Positions 1-6,099 of a stretch of DNA of 6,099 nt are shown here, piece after piece. The notes below the pieces were generated by a model. It searched no databases, had not been told where the DNA came from, and saw only the letters and a program-made list of their open reading frames with translations. The stretch spans positions 1 through 6,099 of the forward strand of contig DAOVOW010000133.1 of assembly GCA_030629485.1 (NCBI GenBank), in the 5' to 3' direction. Position 1 is the first letter of the stretch; every line of letters starts with the position of its first letter. The position numbers and the translations under genes were made by a program. The DNA is from a bacterium (lineage in GTDB: Bacteria > Zixibacteria > MSB-5A5 > GN15 > FEB-12).

Positions 1-642
1 ATCAGCATCGGTCTTCTCGTACACCAAATGTCCAAAGAGATCATATATCAACATCGTGATGCTCCCGTTGCGATCCGACTCGAAGACGATTCTGGTGTCT
101 TCCTCTTTGGGGTTGAACGGATTAGGATAGTTATGGGCACGTGTGCCGGTCTGGGCGCCAGCCGCATCGTCGTCTGTACCCAGTGCTTTTGGGGCGCTGT
201 TCGTGATCACTATGTCGTGCGACAAGGCTTCCCAGGTCGAAAACACGGTGTCGCTGCAAGCCGTCTCGCCGCTCTGGTCATAGTGAGCCCGGATAAAACA
301 GCCGTAGATGCGACCCTCGACCAGACCCTCGACCAGATCCTCGAGGTCTGCCGCTAGTACGTCCCATCCCGCCGGATTCAACGCAACGCAGCCGTTGATA
401 TCGGTATCAGCCAAATCGAAATAGCAGACTTCGTAAATATCGGCACCAGGAATCGCGCCTGGATTTATTGTGACACTATTGAACGTGCCGGCTGTGAATA
501 GTGGTTCGGCAGTTATCACGCCTCCGACGCCCGCCTGCGATGAAACCGACGATGCCAACCCAACAATCGACAAGGCCGGTATAACCAGTATCAACAGAAC
601 CCTTGTTATCAGAAAAGACTGAGACCTTGCGATATCGTACAC
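1..642 (-). CDS. Exported protein with C-terminal sorting (FlgD-Ig/T9SS-like) domain, 3' end outside window
   Basis: This is a partial minus-strand gene of 214 codons with no stop before the left edge. The start is GTG at 642-640, chosen because GGGAGGA lies 6 nt upstream and no in-frame ATG fits better. Residues 1-37 look like a signal peptide: Arg6 and Arg14, a hydrophobic core at about 15-30, then small residues up to Gln36-Ala37. The middle (about 38-165) matches no family I recognise; it has four cysteines (73, 85, 115, 129) that could form disulfides outside the cytoplasm. Residues 171-178 read NYPNPFNP, followed by a beta-rich stretch including ITMLIYDLFG at 195-204. This is the classic entry to the C-terminal FlgD-Ig-like or type IX secretion target domain of FCB-group bacteria. 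The protein is therefore probably secreted or surface-attached. The module is secure, but the protein's own function is unknown. It is transcribed divergently from the kinase operon. Confidence 0.88.
   Translation of the reverse strand, partial: MYDIARSQSFLITRVLLILVIPALSIVGLASSVSSQAGVGGVITAEPLFTAGTFNSVTINPGAIPGADIYEVCYFDLADTDINGCVALNPAGWDVLAADLEDLVEGLVEGRIYGCFIRAHYDQSGETACSDTVFSTWEALSHDIVITNSAPKALGTDDDAAGAQTGTRAHNYPNPFNPKEEDTRIVFESDRNGSITMLIYDLFGHLVYEKTDAD
312..347 (-). repeat. Three tandem 12-bp units inside the exported-protein gene
   Basis: On the + strand, GACCCTCGACCA occurs twice in perfect tandem (312-323, 324-335), followed by a diverged third unit, GATCCTCGAGGT (336-347). Because 12 is divisible by three, the frame is kept. 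On the minus strand this encodes a repetitive acidic stretch around residues 100-110 (EDLV, EGLV, EGR). It probably arose by slippage and would be length-variable between strains. Confidence 0.8.
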
Positions 643-648
643 TCCGAA

Positions 649-655
649 TCCTCCC
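649..655 (-). promoter_or_regulatory. Ribosome binding site deciding the GTG start
   Basis: The minus strand reads GGGAGGA here, 6 nt before GTG at 642-640. It closely matches the Shine-Dalgarno core and is the main reason for choosing a GTG start that gives a complete signal peptide. Confidence 0.8.
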
Positions 656-664
656 GCGTCACAC

Positions 665-693
665 GACCCATCAGTCGGTCGACTCGCCGGGTC
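665..693 (-). other. Predicted leader hairpin just upstream of the RBS
   Basis: On the minus strand GACCC (693-689) can pair with GGGTC (669-665). Inside it AGTC (684-681) pairs with GACT (676-673) around a GACC loop. The hairpin ends about 10 nt before the Shine-Dalgarno sequence of the exported-protein gene. A competing pairing joins GTCGGT (739-734) with ACCGAC (679-674), so two mutually exclusive folds are possible. I recognise no known riboswitch family, and a regulatory role is inference. Confidence 0.35.
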
Positions 694-862
694 CACCTGA
701 CGCGTCCACGGTTTCCCAACTATAGCCCTGCCCACCGACCGGCCGTGCATCCAGCAAGGTTGATAGACTCCACCACCGAACACACGTTGCTGCCACAGGT
801 TTCCAGGCACCAATCAGTGTATGCCACAATAACACATTCCGACCAATAAAAGTTACCATGTA

Positions 863-891
863 ATAATAACTATGGCCTTTCGAAAAGTCAA
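863..891 (-). promoter_or_regulatory. Sigma70-type promoter for the exported-protein gene
   Basis: The minus strand has TTGACT at 891-886 and TATTAT at 868-863. Each matches five of six consensus positions, and the spacer is exactly 17 nt. Transcription would start near 856, giving a leader of about 214 nt before the GTG at 642. This is the best full promoter in the window. Its use in vivo is inferred, since the group's housekeeping sigma factor may prefer a somewhat different -35. Confidence 0.65.
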
Positions 892-1101
892 TGTTAAAAG
901 TACGAATTTCGTCATCCCCGAGGCTTCGGGCCCGCTGTGGGCAGAGCCGCCGGAACTATCAGAAGCCTGTCGCATCGGCACACGAACACAAGACCGCCAA
1001 TCTCAGTTCAAGTGACATGACCTTGCACAGGAATCCACTTGTCCGTGACTGCCGACCACCTTACTTTGTCGTAATAACATGAACTAGCTCGATAGCGTAG
1101 A

Positions 1102-1107
1102 TATAAT
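1102..1107 (+). promoter_or_regulatory. Perfect -10 box (TATAAT) before the phosphatase-kinase operon
   Basis: TATAAT lies 22 nt before the ATG at 1130. The -35 at 17-nt spacing (1079-1084, ATGAAC) matches TTGACA at only three positions, which suggests weak basal activity or an activator. Transcription starting near 1114 would give a leader of about 16 nt with no clear Shine-Dalgarno sequence. Confidence 0.5.
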
Positions 1108-1129
1108 AAAAAATGGATCACTTGACTCT

Positions 1130-2782
1130 ATGCTCAAACTAGTTGGCACCGACGGTAGACGTTTCTATTCCTGGCCCTTGATGCCTGGACGACACAGTAT
1201 TGGGCGCAGCCCCGACTGTGATTGTTCCATTTGGGACAACACGGTGTCCCGGCTCCACGCCGAGATAGAGGTTGACGATAGTGGGGACGTCTGTTACCTG
1301 GCAGACCTGGGCAGTTACAACGGCACTCAGGTCAACGGCGTGGTAATCACTGAACGCATGCAGTTGAAACTCCGGGACGCAATCGCATTCGGATCCACGG
1401 AATTCAAACTCGCCGACACCGAGAATGCCGAAAATGAATCCGTCGAACGGACTACAGCCCGGCTTTCCGACCACGACCCGCAGAATTCCGTCTTCCTCTC
1501 CATCAATGAGGCCCTCCAGCCACTGCCGACAAAAGCTACCGACCAGCCCGAACTGTTGTCCACCTTGTTTGAGATGGCCAAGATGCTGGCGCTTCACGAA
1601 CCGAAAGAAGCAATGCTCAAGCGTTCCCTGGGGTTGATTTCCTCCACTATCCCAGCCGAACGGTTGGCCGTGCTGTTTGTGTCCGAAGATCAGAGTGAGG
1701 TCTACACGGCCGCCAGTTTATTACCGAGTGGCCGGGATCCGGGTGCTTTCACGCTGTCGCGCACTATCGTCAACGAGATTGTAACCAACAAGAACTCCAT
1801 ACTGATCACCGACCCTCTTGACGATCCTCGATTCGCCGCCCAGCAGTCGATCATCATGTCACAGTTGAAATCGGCCATTGCCGTACCATTGTTCGATGAA
1901 GGCAAGGTCCTGGGGATTCTCTATGCCGACACGACCAATCCAGGGCACCGCTATGACAGTTATCATCTGCGCGTGTTGGCCACCTTCGGCAACATCATCG
2001 CCTCACGGCTTTTGAACTACACCCTCCTGGCCGAACGTGAGGAGAAGCACGTCATCGAGGCCGAGTTGCGCCGGGCTTCCGCGATTCAGAGGAAGTTACT
2101 GGTGGAGTGTCCACCCCAGATCGACGGTTGGGATATATGTGCTTTCCAGGAACAGTCACGCTCCGTCGGTGGTGATCTGTATGACTTCAAGAGACTCCCC
2201 GATGGTCGGTTGTTGTTTATGGTAGCTGATGTCTCTGGCAAAGGAATGGGCGCGGCGCTGTTGATGTCGAACATTCTTGCTTCGTTTCGGATTCTCTATG
2301 AGTCCAAACGGTTCGATCTAATGATGGCGGTACAACGGGTATCGGAACAACTTCTCAAGTACAGCGATCCCGGTGATTTCGCCACCTTGTTCGTTGGCTT
2401 GATCGACCCAGACGGCGCCACGGTTGAGTACATCAATGCCGGACACAACGCTCCATTACTGGTGAAAGCCGACGGGACACATCAGAGTCTCGAAGCCTCG
2501 GGCATTATGATCGGCGCTTTTGACGGCGCCGACTGGGTGCGGCAAACAATTGAACTGGCGCCGGGTGATTTAATTTTCGTTTTTTCCGACGGCGTGACCG
2601 AGGCTGAACGGAATGACGAGCAATACGGCGAACAACGGACAGAGCAGATGGTCATTAATGCCAGAGATAAGAGTAGCAGTGAGATTGTAGATTGCCTCAT
2701 GAAGGATGTCAACGCCTTCATGGGCGACGCGCCCCGCTCTGACGACATAACCATACTAACAGCAAAAAGGGTGGAGGCGTAA
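1130..2782 (+). CDS. FHA-GAF-SpoIIE/PPM serine/threonine protein phosphatase
   Basis: This 550-residue cytoplasmic protein probably removes phosphate from Ser/Thr on proteins, using two metal ions. It has an FHA domain at about 1-95 with the phosphothreonine-binding signature intact (GRHSIGR at 20-26, SRLH at 40-43, YNGTQVNG at 63-70). A linker of about 45 residues follows, then a GAF sensor domain at about 140-295 (IAVPLFDEGKVLGILYAD, 250-267). A helical signalling linker (297-324) leads to the SpoIIE-type PP2C domain at about 315-548. Its acidic motifs are all present: GGDLYD (348 on, Asp349), ADVSGKGMG (Asp367), AGHNAP (437-442), FSDGVTEA (Asp487) and DDIT (Asp538/539), so it should be active. 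The ATG at 1130 is used because upstream in-frame codons offer no ATG, GTG or TTG before a TAG at 1085. There is no membrane span or signal peptide. The frame overlaps the kinase start by one base, so the two are probably co-translated. Targets are unknown; the partner kinase or its substrates are the obvious candidates. Confidence 0.93.
   Translation: MLKLVGTDGRRFYSWPLMPGRHSIGRSPDCDCSIWDNTVSRLHAEIEVDDSGDVCYLADLGSYNGTQVNGVVITERMQLKLRDAIAFGSTEFKLADTENAENESVERTTARLSDHDPQNSVFLSINEALQPLPTKATDQPELLSTLFEMAKMLALHEPKEAMLKRSLGLISSTIPAERLAVLFVSEDQSEVYTAASLLPSGRDPGAFTLSRTIVNEIVTNKNSILITDPLDDPRFAAQQSIIMSQLKSAIAVPLFDEGKVLGILYADTTNPGHRYDSYHLRVLATFGNIIASRLLNYTLLAEREEKHVIEAELRRASAIQRKLLVECPPQIDGWDICAFQEQSRSVGGDLYDFKRLPDGRLLFMVADVSGKGMGAALLMSNILASFRILYESKRFDLMMAVQRVSEQLLKYSDPGDFATLFVGLIDPDGATVEYINAGHNAPLLVKADGTHQSLEASGIMIGAFDGADWVRQTIELAPGDLIFVFSDGVTEAERNDEQYGEQRTEQMVINARDKSSSEIVDCLMKDVNAFMGDAPRSDDITILTAKRVEA
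2773..2777 (+). promoter_or_regulatory. Kinase ribosome binding site inside the phosphatase gene
   Basis: GGAGG lies 4 nt before the kinase ATG at 2782, within the last codons of the phosphatase. The phosphatase stop and kinase start share a base (TAATG), the usual arrangement for translational coupling by reinitiation. It would tie kinase output to phosphatase output. Confidence 0.8.
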
Positions 2783-5700
2783 TGTTTGAACCGGGTCGGC
2801 AATTCGCACGTTTCGAAATAACCCGTAAGCTCGGCGAAGGCGGCATGGGCGAGGTCTACCTCGCTGAGGATCAGAAACTGGGGCGGCAGGTGGCGCTAAA
2901 GATACTGCTACCCGAGTTCTTCGACGATCCTGAGCGTCTGCAGCGCTTTGTCCGCGAAGCCAAAACAGCAGCAAAGATTTCGCATGCCAATGTCATGGCC
3001 ATTTACGACATGGATACCGCCCGGGATGAGAAGAGCGGTCGCGACTTGAGCTATATCGTAATGGAGAACATCACCGGGCATACACTCACCGACTACCTGC
3101 GAACCCGGACGCCCGGGACGAATGAACTCTTGCACCTGACCGAACGCATCGCCGCCGGACTGGCCGCAGCGCACAAGCTCAACATCGTCCACCGCGACAT
3201 TAAGCCCGATAATATTAAGATCGATGACAGCGGCGAGGTCAAAATCCTCGATTTCGGCCTGGCCAAACCGCTGGATGTCGTATTCGGTCAAGAAGACGGC
3301 GACGTCACCAACACCATCTCCAATGAACTGACCCAGGACGGACGAATTCTGGGCACGGTTAGCTACATGTCGCCCGAACAGGCGCGCGGCGGTCCTCTCG
3401 ATACCCGCTCCGACATCTTCTCCTTCGGCGTGCTGGTGTACCGGATGTTCACCGGCCAGGCCGCCTTTGAAGCTACCGATAAGGTGTCCATTTTGGCCAA
3501 GATTCTCGAAGGTCGGCACACTCCGATGCGACAAAGGAACGAGAGAATCCCGGCCGAACTGGAGCGCATCGTCGACAAATGCCTGCAAAAAGATCCCAAT
3601 GACCGTTATCAGGATACGCGAGACCTGGTCGTGGACCTGCGCAGCCTCCGACGGCAGTACGATAGTGGCATTTCCGACACCACCTCGTTCACCAGCGACG
3701 AGTTGAGGGCGAAGTCCAAGGTTAATGTTCTGAAGCTCGGGTGGACAAAAGCTCTGGTCACTATCGCGGCCGTGGCGTTGATCGTAGCGGTAGTGGCTTT
3801 CATGGGAGGGGATGAAGATGCATCCAGTCCTGAGGACGCTCTGGCCAATCTGGAACACCTCGGCGAAAACATCACCCGCGCGCTGGCCGACCAAGGGTTG
3901 TTGAGTGAGGATGGGACCATTCGCATTCCCGGATTACCGGTTCTCCCCGTGCAAACGAACGCTCTGGCTATTCTCGGTTTCGACAACAAAACCGGCGATG
4001 CTGAGCTTGACTGGCTCCAGGCTGGCTTGCCGGAAATCCTGCTGACCGACTTGGCGCAAAGCGGCGCGATGAACATAATCGGCCGCAGCCGCATGCTCGA
4101 TTGTCTTAAGGACCGGGTGAAGGACCACGGGGACGTTCACTCACACCAGGAGTGTGTCACCGCCGCGCGGTCGCTCGGTGCGGCTACCGTTCTGTCCGGT
4201 GCATTCTATAAGATGGGCGATAAGATCCGAATAGATGCGAGACTTGAAGATGTTACCTCCGGCAGGATAATCCTGGCCGAGAAAGTGGTGGGGGAGGATC
4301 CGTTCATTTTGGTAGACAGTCTCACCCAAAAGATCGCGCTGTCGCTGGACATGCACGAGGTGATGGCATCGGATCAGGAAGTCGCCGATGTTATGTCATC
4401 GTCACCTGAGGCCTTCAAAGAATACATCCTGGGTATGGAGAAGTTCGGGCTTTCGCTCTATGACTCAGCGAACGTGCACTTCGAGGAAGCCATCAGATTA
4501 GACTCCACCTTTGCCCTTCCGTACATGAGAATCGGCATGGGGTATGCGTTGCGCGGTCGCACTCAGCAGGCGATGCAGTTTTTCGCTCTGGCCCAGCAGT
4601 TTGAAGATCGACTGCCGGTAAAGGAACGTTCACTTCTGGATATCCATAAGGATCTGTGGTTCAAACGGCAATACGATGATGGCGTGATAAAGATTCAGGC
4701 GTATGTTGCCAACTATCCCAACGACAAAGAAGCGCGTTCCTTCTATGCTCTTCTGCTGCACAATCTCAAGAAAGACAAAGTTGCTGCGCTGGCTCAGCTT
4801 GATACGGTTATGGCACTCGACTCAAGATTCATGATGGCTCTTACCTGGTACGTTACTATCCACTCGATGGAAGAAGAGTACGATAAGGCAATCGAGTACA
4901 GCCTGCTGATGAGACAGTACTATCCACAGTTGCCTGCGCCATACCAAAGTCTGATGACTCTTTATCACTCGCAATCTCGTCATGATGAGGCGGTTGCCGC
5001 GGCTCATGACCTGCTGATTAGATTCCCTCAAGAAAGTGCGGCTCTGAATCTACTAACAACTACGTTCATCCTTCAGCGCCAATTCGACAGCGCTGCCTAT
5101 TATGTTGAAGAACGAGTCAAGCGGAGTAGCGATGATCCTTACAAAATGATCACTTATTACCAACGTCGAAGTAATTTGGCCTTCTGGTCGGGTCGTTTCA
5201 AATCAGGCATGGATGAACTGTTCCAATCCGCGGACCGAGCGATTGCGCTGGGCGACAGTGGTCAAATCTGGGCAGCATATAACCGAATTTTGAATCGGTA
5301 TCACTATCTGGAAATGGATGATTCCACCCTCTACTACAACACCAAAGCGAATCAATATGCCGACGAGTTTCAGAGAATCGACTTCTACCTGCTCTCCGCA
5401 ACCCTCGATAACTCTATTGTCCCGAGTATAAGGTCCGAATTTGAGGAAGGTATTCGGAACCTCCGGTCGCGGTTGCCGGAAGAAATGTGGGGGCTGGCTG
5501 ATATAGTGCAAAATCTTTTGGATGCTTTGGGCAATGCTGATACAACAGCAATAATAAGTAGCTACAAGGCTCTGATGGAAAATTATGCCCAGGATAATAC
5601 CGAAAATCGGGAGATCATCGGACGCCTGTTGGTTCTTTCCGGTAGGTACGAAGAGGGTAAGAAGTATTTAGAGCAGCTCTGTACAGGAAGTGATGAAACC

Positions 5701-5880
5701 ACTCAGGCCAGATATTATATGCGTGGCCTTTACTACATCGGAATCGCTGAAGAAGCATTGGGCAATGCTGACGCCGCTGTCGAAGCTTACCAAGAGTTTC
5801 TTAAATACTGGGGCGATGCCGACATCCAGCTTGACCTGATCACCGACGCTCGCGAGCGGCTTGCGCGGTTGACGAGTTGA
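2782..5880 (+). CDS. Transmembrane Hanks-type Ser/Thr kinase with CsgG/FlgO-like and TPR sensor region
   Basis: This 1032-residue protein has its kinase domain at about 10-285. All catalytic motifs are present: GEGGMGEV loop (18-25), VALK lysine 40, alpha-C Glu59, HRDIKPDN (137-144, an RD kinase), DFG (157-159) and SPE (197-199). Thr176, Thr178 and Thr184 in the activation segment are candidate autophosphorylation sites. A Ser/Thr-rich juxtamembrane segment (about 295-315) precedes one membrane span (about 323-343). Lysines lie before the span and acidic residues (GGDEDASSPEDA) after it, which puts the kinase inside and the C-terminus outside. Residues about 390-525 (ALAILGFDNKTGDAELDWL from 394) resemble the CsgG/FlgO/TolB-N fold. 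About 545-1030 is helical with several TPR-like repeats, clearest near 565-610, 700-748 and 975-1010. It is the second gene of the operon, with GGAGG 4 nt before the ATG. The PknB-like core is certain; the C-terminal ligand is unknown. A cytoplasmic location for the tail cannot be excluded. Confidence 0.94.
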   Translation: MFEPGRQFARFEITRKLGEGGMGEVYLAEDQKLGRQVALKILLPEFFDDPERLQRFVREAKTAAKISHANVMAIYDMDTARDEKSGRDLSYIVMENITGHTLTDYLRTRTPGTNELLHLTERIAAGLAAAHKLNIVHRDIKPDNIKIDDSGEVKILDFGLAKPLDVVFGQEDGDVTNTISNELTQDGRILGTVSYMSPEQARGGPLDTRSDIFSFGVLVYRMFTGQAAFEATDKVSILAKILEGRHTPMRQRNERIPAELERIVDKCLQKDPNDRYQDTRDLVVDLRSLRRQYDSGISDTTSFTSDELRAKSKVNVLKLGWTKALVTIAAVALIVAVVAFMGGDEDASSPEDALANLEHLGENITRALADQGLLSEDGTIRIPGLPVLPVQTNALAILGFDNKTGDAELDWLQAGLPEILLTDLAQSGAMNIIGRSRMLDCLKDRVKDHGDVHSHQECVTAARSLGAATVLSGAFYKMGDKIRIDARLEDVTSGRIILAEKVVGEDPFILVDSLTQKIALSLDMHEVMASDQEVADVMSSSPEAFKEYILGMEKFGLSLYDSANVHFEEAIRLDSTFALPYMRIGMGYALRGRTQQAMQFFALAQQFEDRLPVKERSLLDIHKDLWFKRQYDDGVIKIQAYVANYPNDKEARSFYALLLHNLKKDKVAALAQLDTVMALDSRFMMALTWYVTIHSMEEEYDKAIEYSLLMRQYYPQLPAPYQSLMTLYHSQSRHDEAVAAAHDLLIRFPQESAALNLLTTTFILQRQFDSAAYYVEERVKRSSDDPYKMITYYQRRSNLAFWSGRFKSGMDELFQSADRAIALGDSGQIWAAYNRILNRYHYLEMDDSTLYYNTKANQYADEFQRIDFYLLSATLDNSIVPSIRSEFEEGIRNLRSRLPEEMWGLADIVQNLLDALGNADTTAIISSYKALMENYAQDNTENREIIGRLLVLSGRYEEGKKYLEQLCTGSDETTQARYYMRGLYYIGIAEEALGNADAAVEAYQEFLKYWGDADIQLDLITDARERLARLTS

Positions 5881-5902
5881 TCGGTGGCGGGCTGGGTGGC
5901 TT

Positions 5903-5954
5903 GGACGTTCGTCCGGGCTTCTCACTTGATGTACTGTTGCATTGAAACCCGGAC
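5903..5954 (+). other. Competing inverted repeats after the kinase stop; no clear terminator
   Basis: GGAC (5903-5906) can pair with GTCC (5911-5914) around a GTTC loop. The longer GTCCGGG (5911-5917) can instead pair with CCCGGAC (5948-5954) across a 30-nt loop. The two folds exclude each other. Neither is followed by a run of T, so this is not a textbook intrinsic terminator. It may simply protect the mRNA 3' end, or transcription may continue. Confidence 0.4.
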
Positions 5955-5995
5955 AGATGGGCTTGTTGAAAAAGTCCCTATAGATAGTTGCGGCC

Positions 5996-6031
5996 GGTCT
6001 TGCGAATCCGCGCGAGCGGATTTGTGTGACC
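5996..6031. repeat. Bipartite palindrome 1 (REP-like hairpin)
   Basis: AATCCGC (6005-6011) and GCGGATT (6016-6022) form a perfect 7-bp stem closed by GCGA, a GNRA-type tetraloop. Outside a 5x5 internal loop, GGTC (5996-5999) pairs with GACC (6028-6031). The layout matches palindrome 2 to the right, so both probably belong to one family of short extragenic palindromic repeats. That they are dispersed in the genome is inference. Confidence 0.6.
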
Positions 6032-6061
6032 TGCCGCTCTTGTCTGACAATTACTTACGTG

Positions 6062-6099
6062 TCAGGTCACAATCCCGTTGACACGGGATCAAGACCTGA
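6062..6099. repeat. Bipartite palindrome 2 (REP-like hairpin) at the right edge
   Basis: TCAGGTC (6062-6068) pairs with GACCTGA (6093-6099). After a symmetric 3x3 internal loop, ATCCCGT (6072-6078) pairs with ACGGGAT (6083-6089) around TGAC. This is 14 perfect base pairs in two blocks, and it may extend past the window. It shares the GGTC...AATCC / GGAT...GACC skeleton with palindrome 1. No T-run is visible, so a repeat element is more likely than a terminator. Confidence 0.65.

Larger units (their letters stand above)
643..1129. other. Divergent intergenic region without a convincing gene
   Basis: This 487-bp stretch separates the leftward exported-protein gene from the rightward phosphatase-kinase operon. 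It holds the minus-strand promoter (863-891), the predicted leader of the left gene and the TATAAT box of the right operon. Between about 892 and 1095 I see only small GC-rich hairpins: CCCGA/TCGGG at 917-921/926-930 and GCCC/GGGC at 930-933/939-942. Short open frames at 671-859 (minus) and 891-1082 (plus) lack ribosome binding sites and recognisable protein features, so I do not call them genes. Confidence 0.7.

Noticed and set aside
28..357. Plus-strand 109-codon open frame at the left end
   Set aside because: It lies opposite the minus-strand exported-protein gene, whose reading frame has a signal peptide, a ribosome binding site and the NYPNPFNP motif. The plus-strand translation has no recognisable features.
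675..740. Possible cyclic-di-GMP (GEMM) riboswitch on the minus strand, suggested by GGGAAACC and GGACGC fragments
   Set aside because: The conserved core order and the required GACGCAAAGCC-like segment are not present, so the resemblance is too slight to call.
671..859. Minus-strand 62-codon open frame in the leader of the exported-protein gene
   Set aside because: Its ATG (859-857) falls at or just before the predicted transcription start near 856. It has no Shine-Dalgarno site and its product resembles nothing I know. A leader peptide cannot be fully excluded.
891..1082. Plus-strand 63-codon open frame in the intergenic region
   Set aside because: The start overlaps the -35 of the opposing promoter, there is no ribosome binding site, and the predicted protein is basic and featureless.
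2908..3894. Minus-strand 328-codon open frame inside the kinase gene
   Set aside because: It is a shadow of the kinase coding frame, which carries a full set of kinase motifs and a membrane span. The antisense product has no recognisable domain.
5884..6081. Plus-strand 65-codon open frame after the kinase (GTG start)
   Set aside because: It runs across both palindromic elements, which explain the sequence better, and it has no ribosome binding site or recognisable protein features.
5996..6099. CRISPR array or intrinsic terminator as an explanation for the repeated palindromes
   Set aside because: There are only two non-identical elements with no uniform spacers, and no T-run follows either hairpin.

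Overview
The window looks like chromosomal DNA from an uncultured environmental bacterium of the FCB superphylum type. The candidate division Zixibacteria is my first guess, but other phyla with the same traits (Latescibacterota, KSB1, Marinimicrobia-like) are possible. This is inferred from three things: a secreted protein with an N-Y-P-N-P-F-N-P linker leading into a type IX-like or FlgD-Ig-like C-terminal sorting domain, a large Ser/Thr kinase fused to a TPR sensor region, and moderate GC with sigma70-like promoters and good Shine-Dalgarno sites. No rRNA or phylogenetic marker is present, so the assignment is tentative.

Layout. Bases 1-642 hold the 5' part (214 codons) of a minus-strand gene that runs off the left edge. 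It encodes an exported protein with a signal peptide and the start of a C-terminal sorting domain. A strong minus-strand promoter at 863-891 predicts a leader of about 214 nt for it. Bases 643-1129 are a divergent intergenic region with no convincing gene. A perfect TATAAT at 1102-1107 probably drives the rightward operon.

Bases 1130-5880 are a two-gene operon whose reading frames overlap by one base (TAATG). The first gene encodes an FHA-GAF-SpoIIE/PPM protein phosphatase. The second encodes a 1032-residue Hanks-type Ser/Thr kinase with one membrane span, a CsgG/FlgO/TolB-N-like domain and a long TPR region. Bases 5881-6099 are a non-coding tail rich in palindromes, with two related bipartite hairpins that look like dispersed extragenic repeats.

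How the genes may work together (inference). The kinase probably senses something outside the cytoplasm through its CsgG-like/TPR region and phosphorylates targets on Thr/Ser in the cytoplasm. The phosphatase could dock on phosphothreonine through its FHA domain, perhaps on the kinase itself, respond to a ligand through its GAF domain, and reverse the signal. The pair is thus a self-contained reversible phospho-switch. The exported protein is transcribed divergently, and nothing in the sequence proves it belongs to the same pathway. Each part belongs to a known family. What deserves attention is the combination and the pairing, not any unknown fold.
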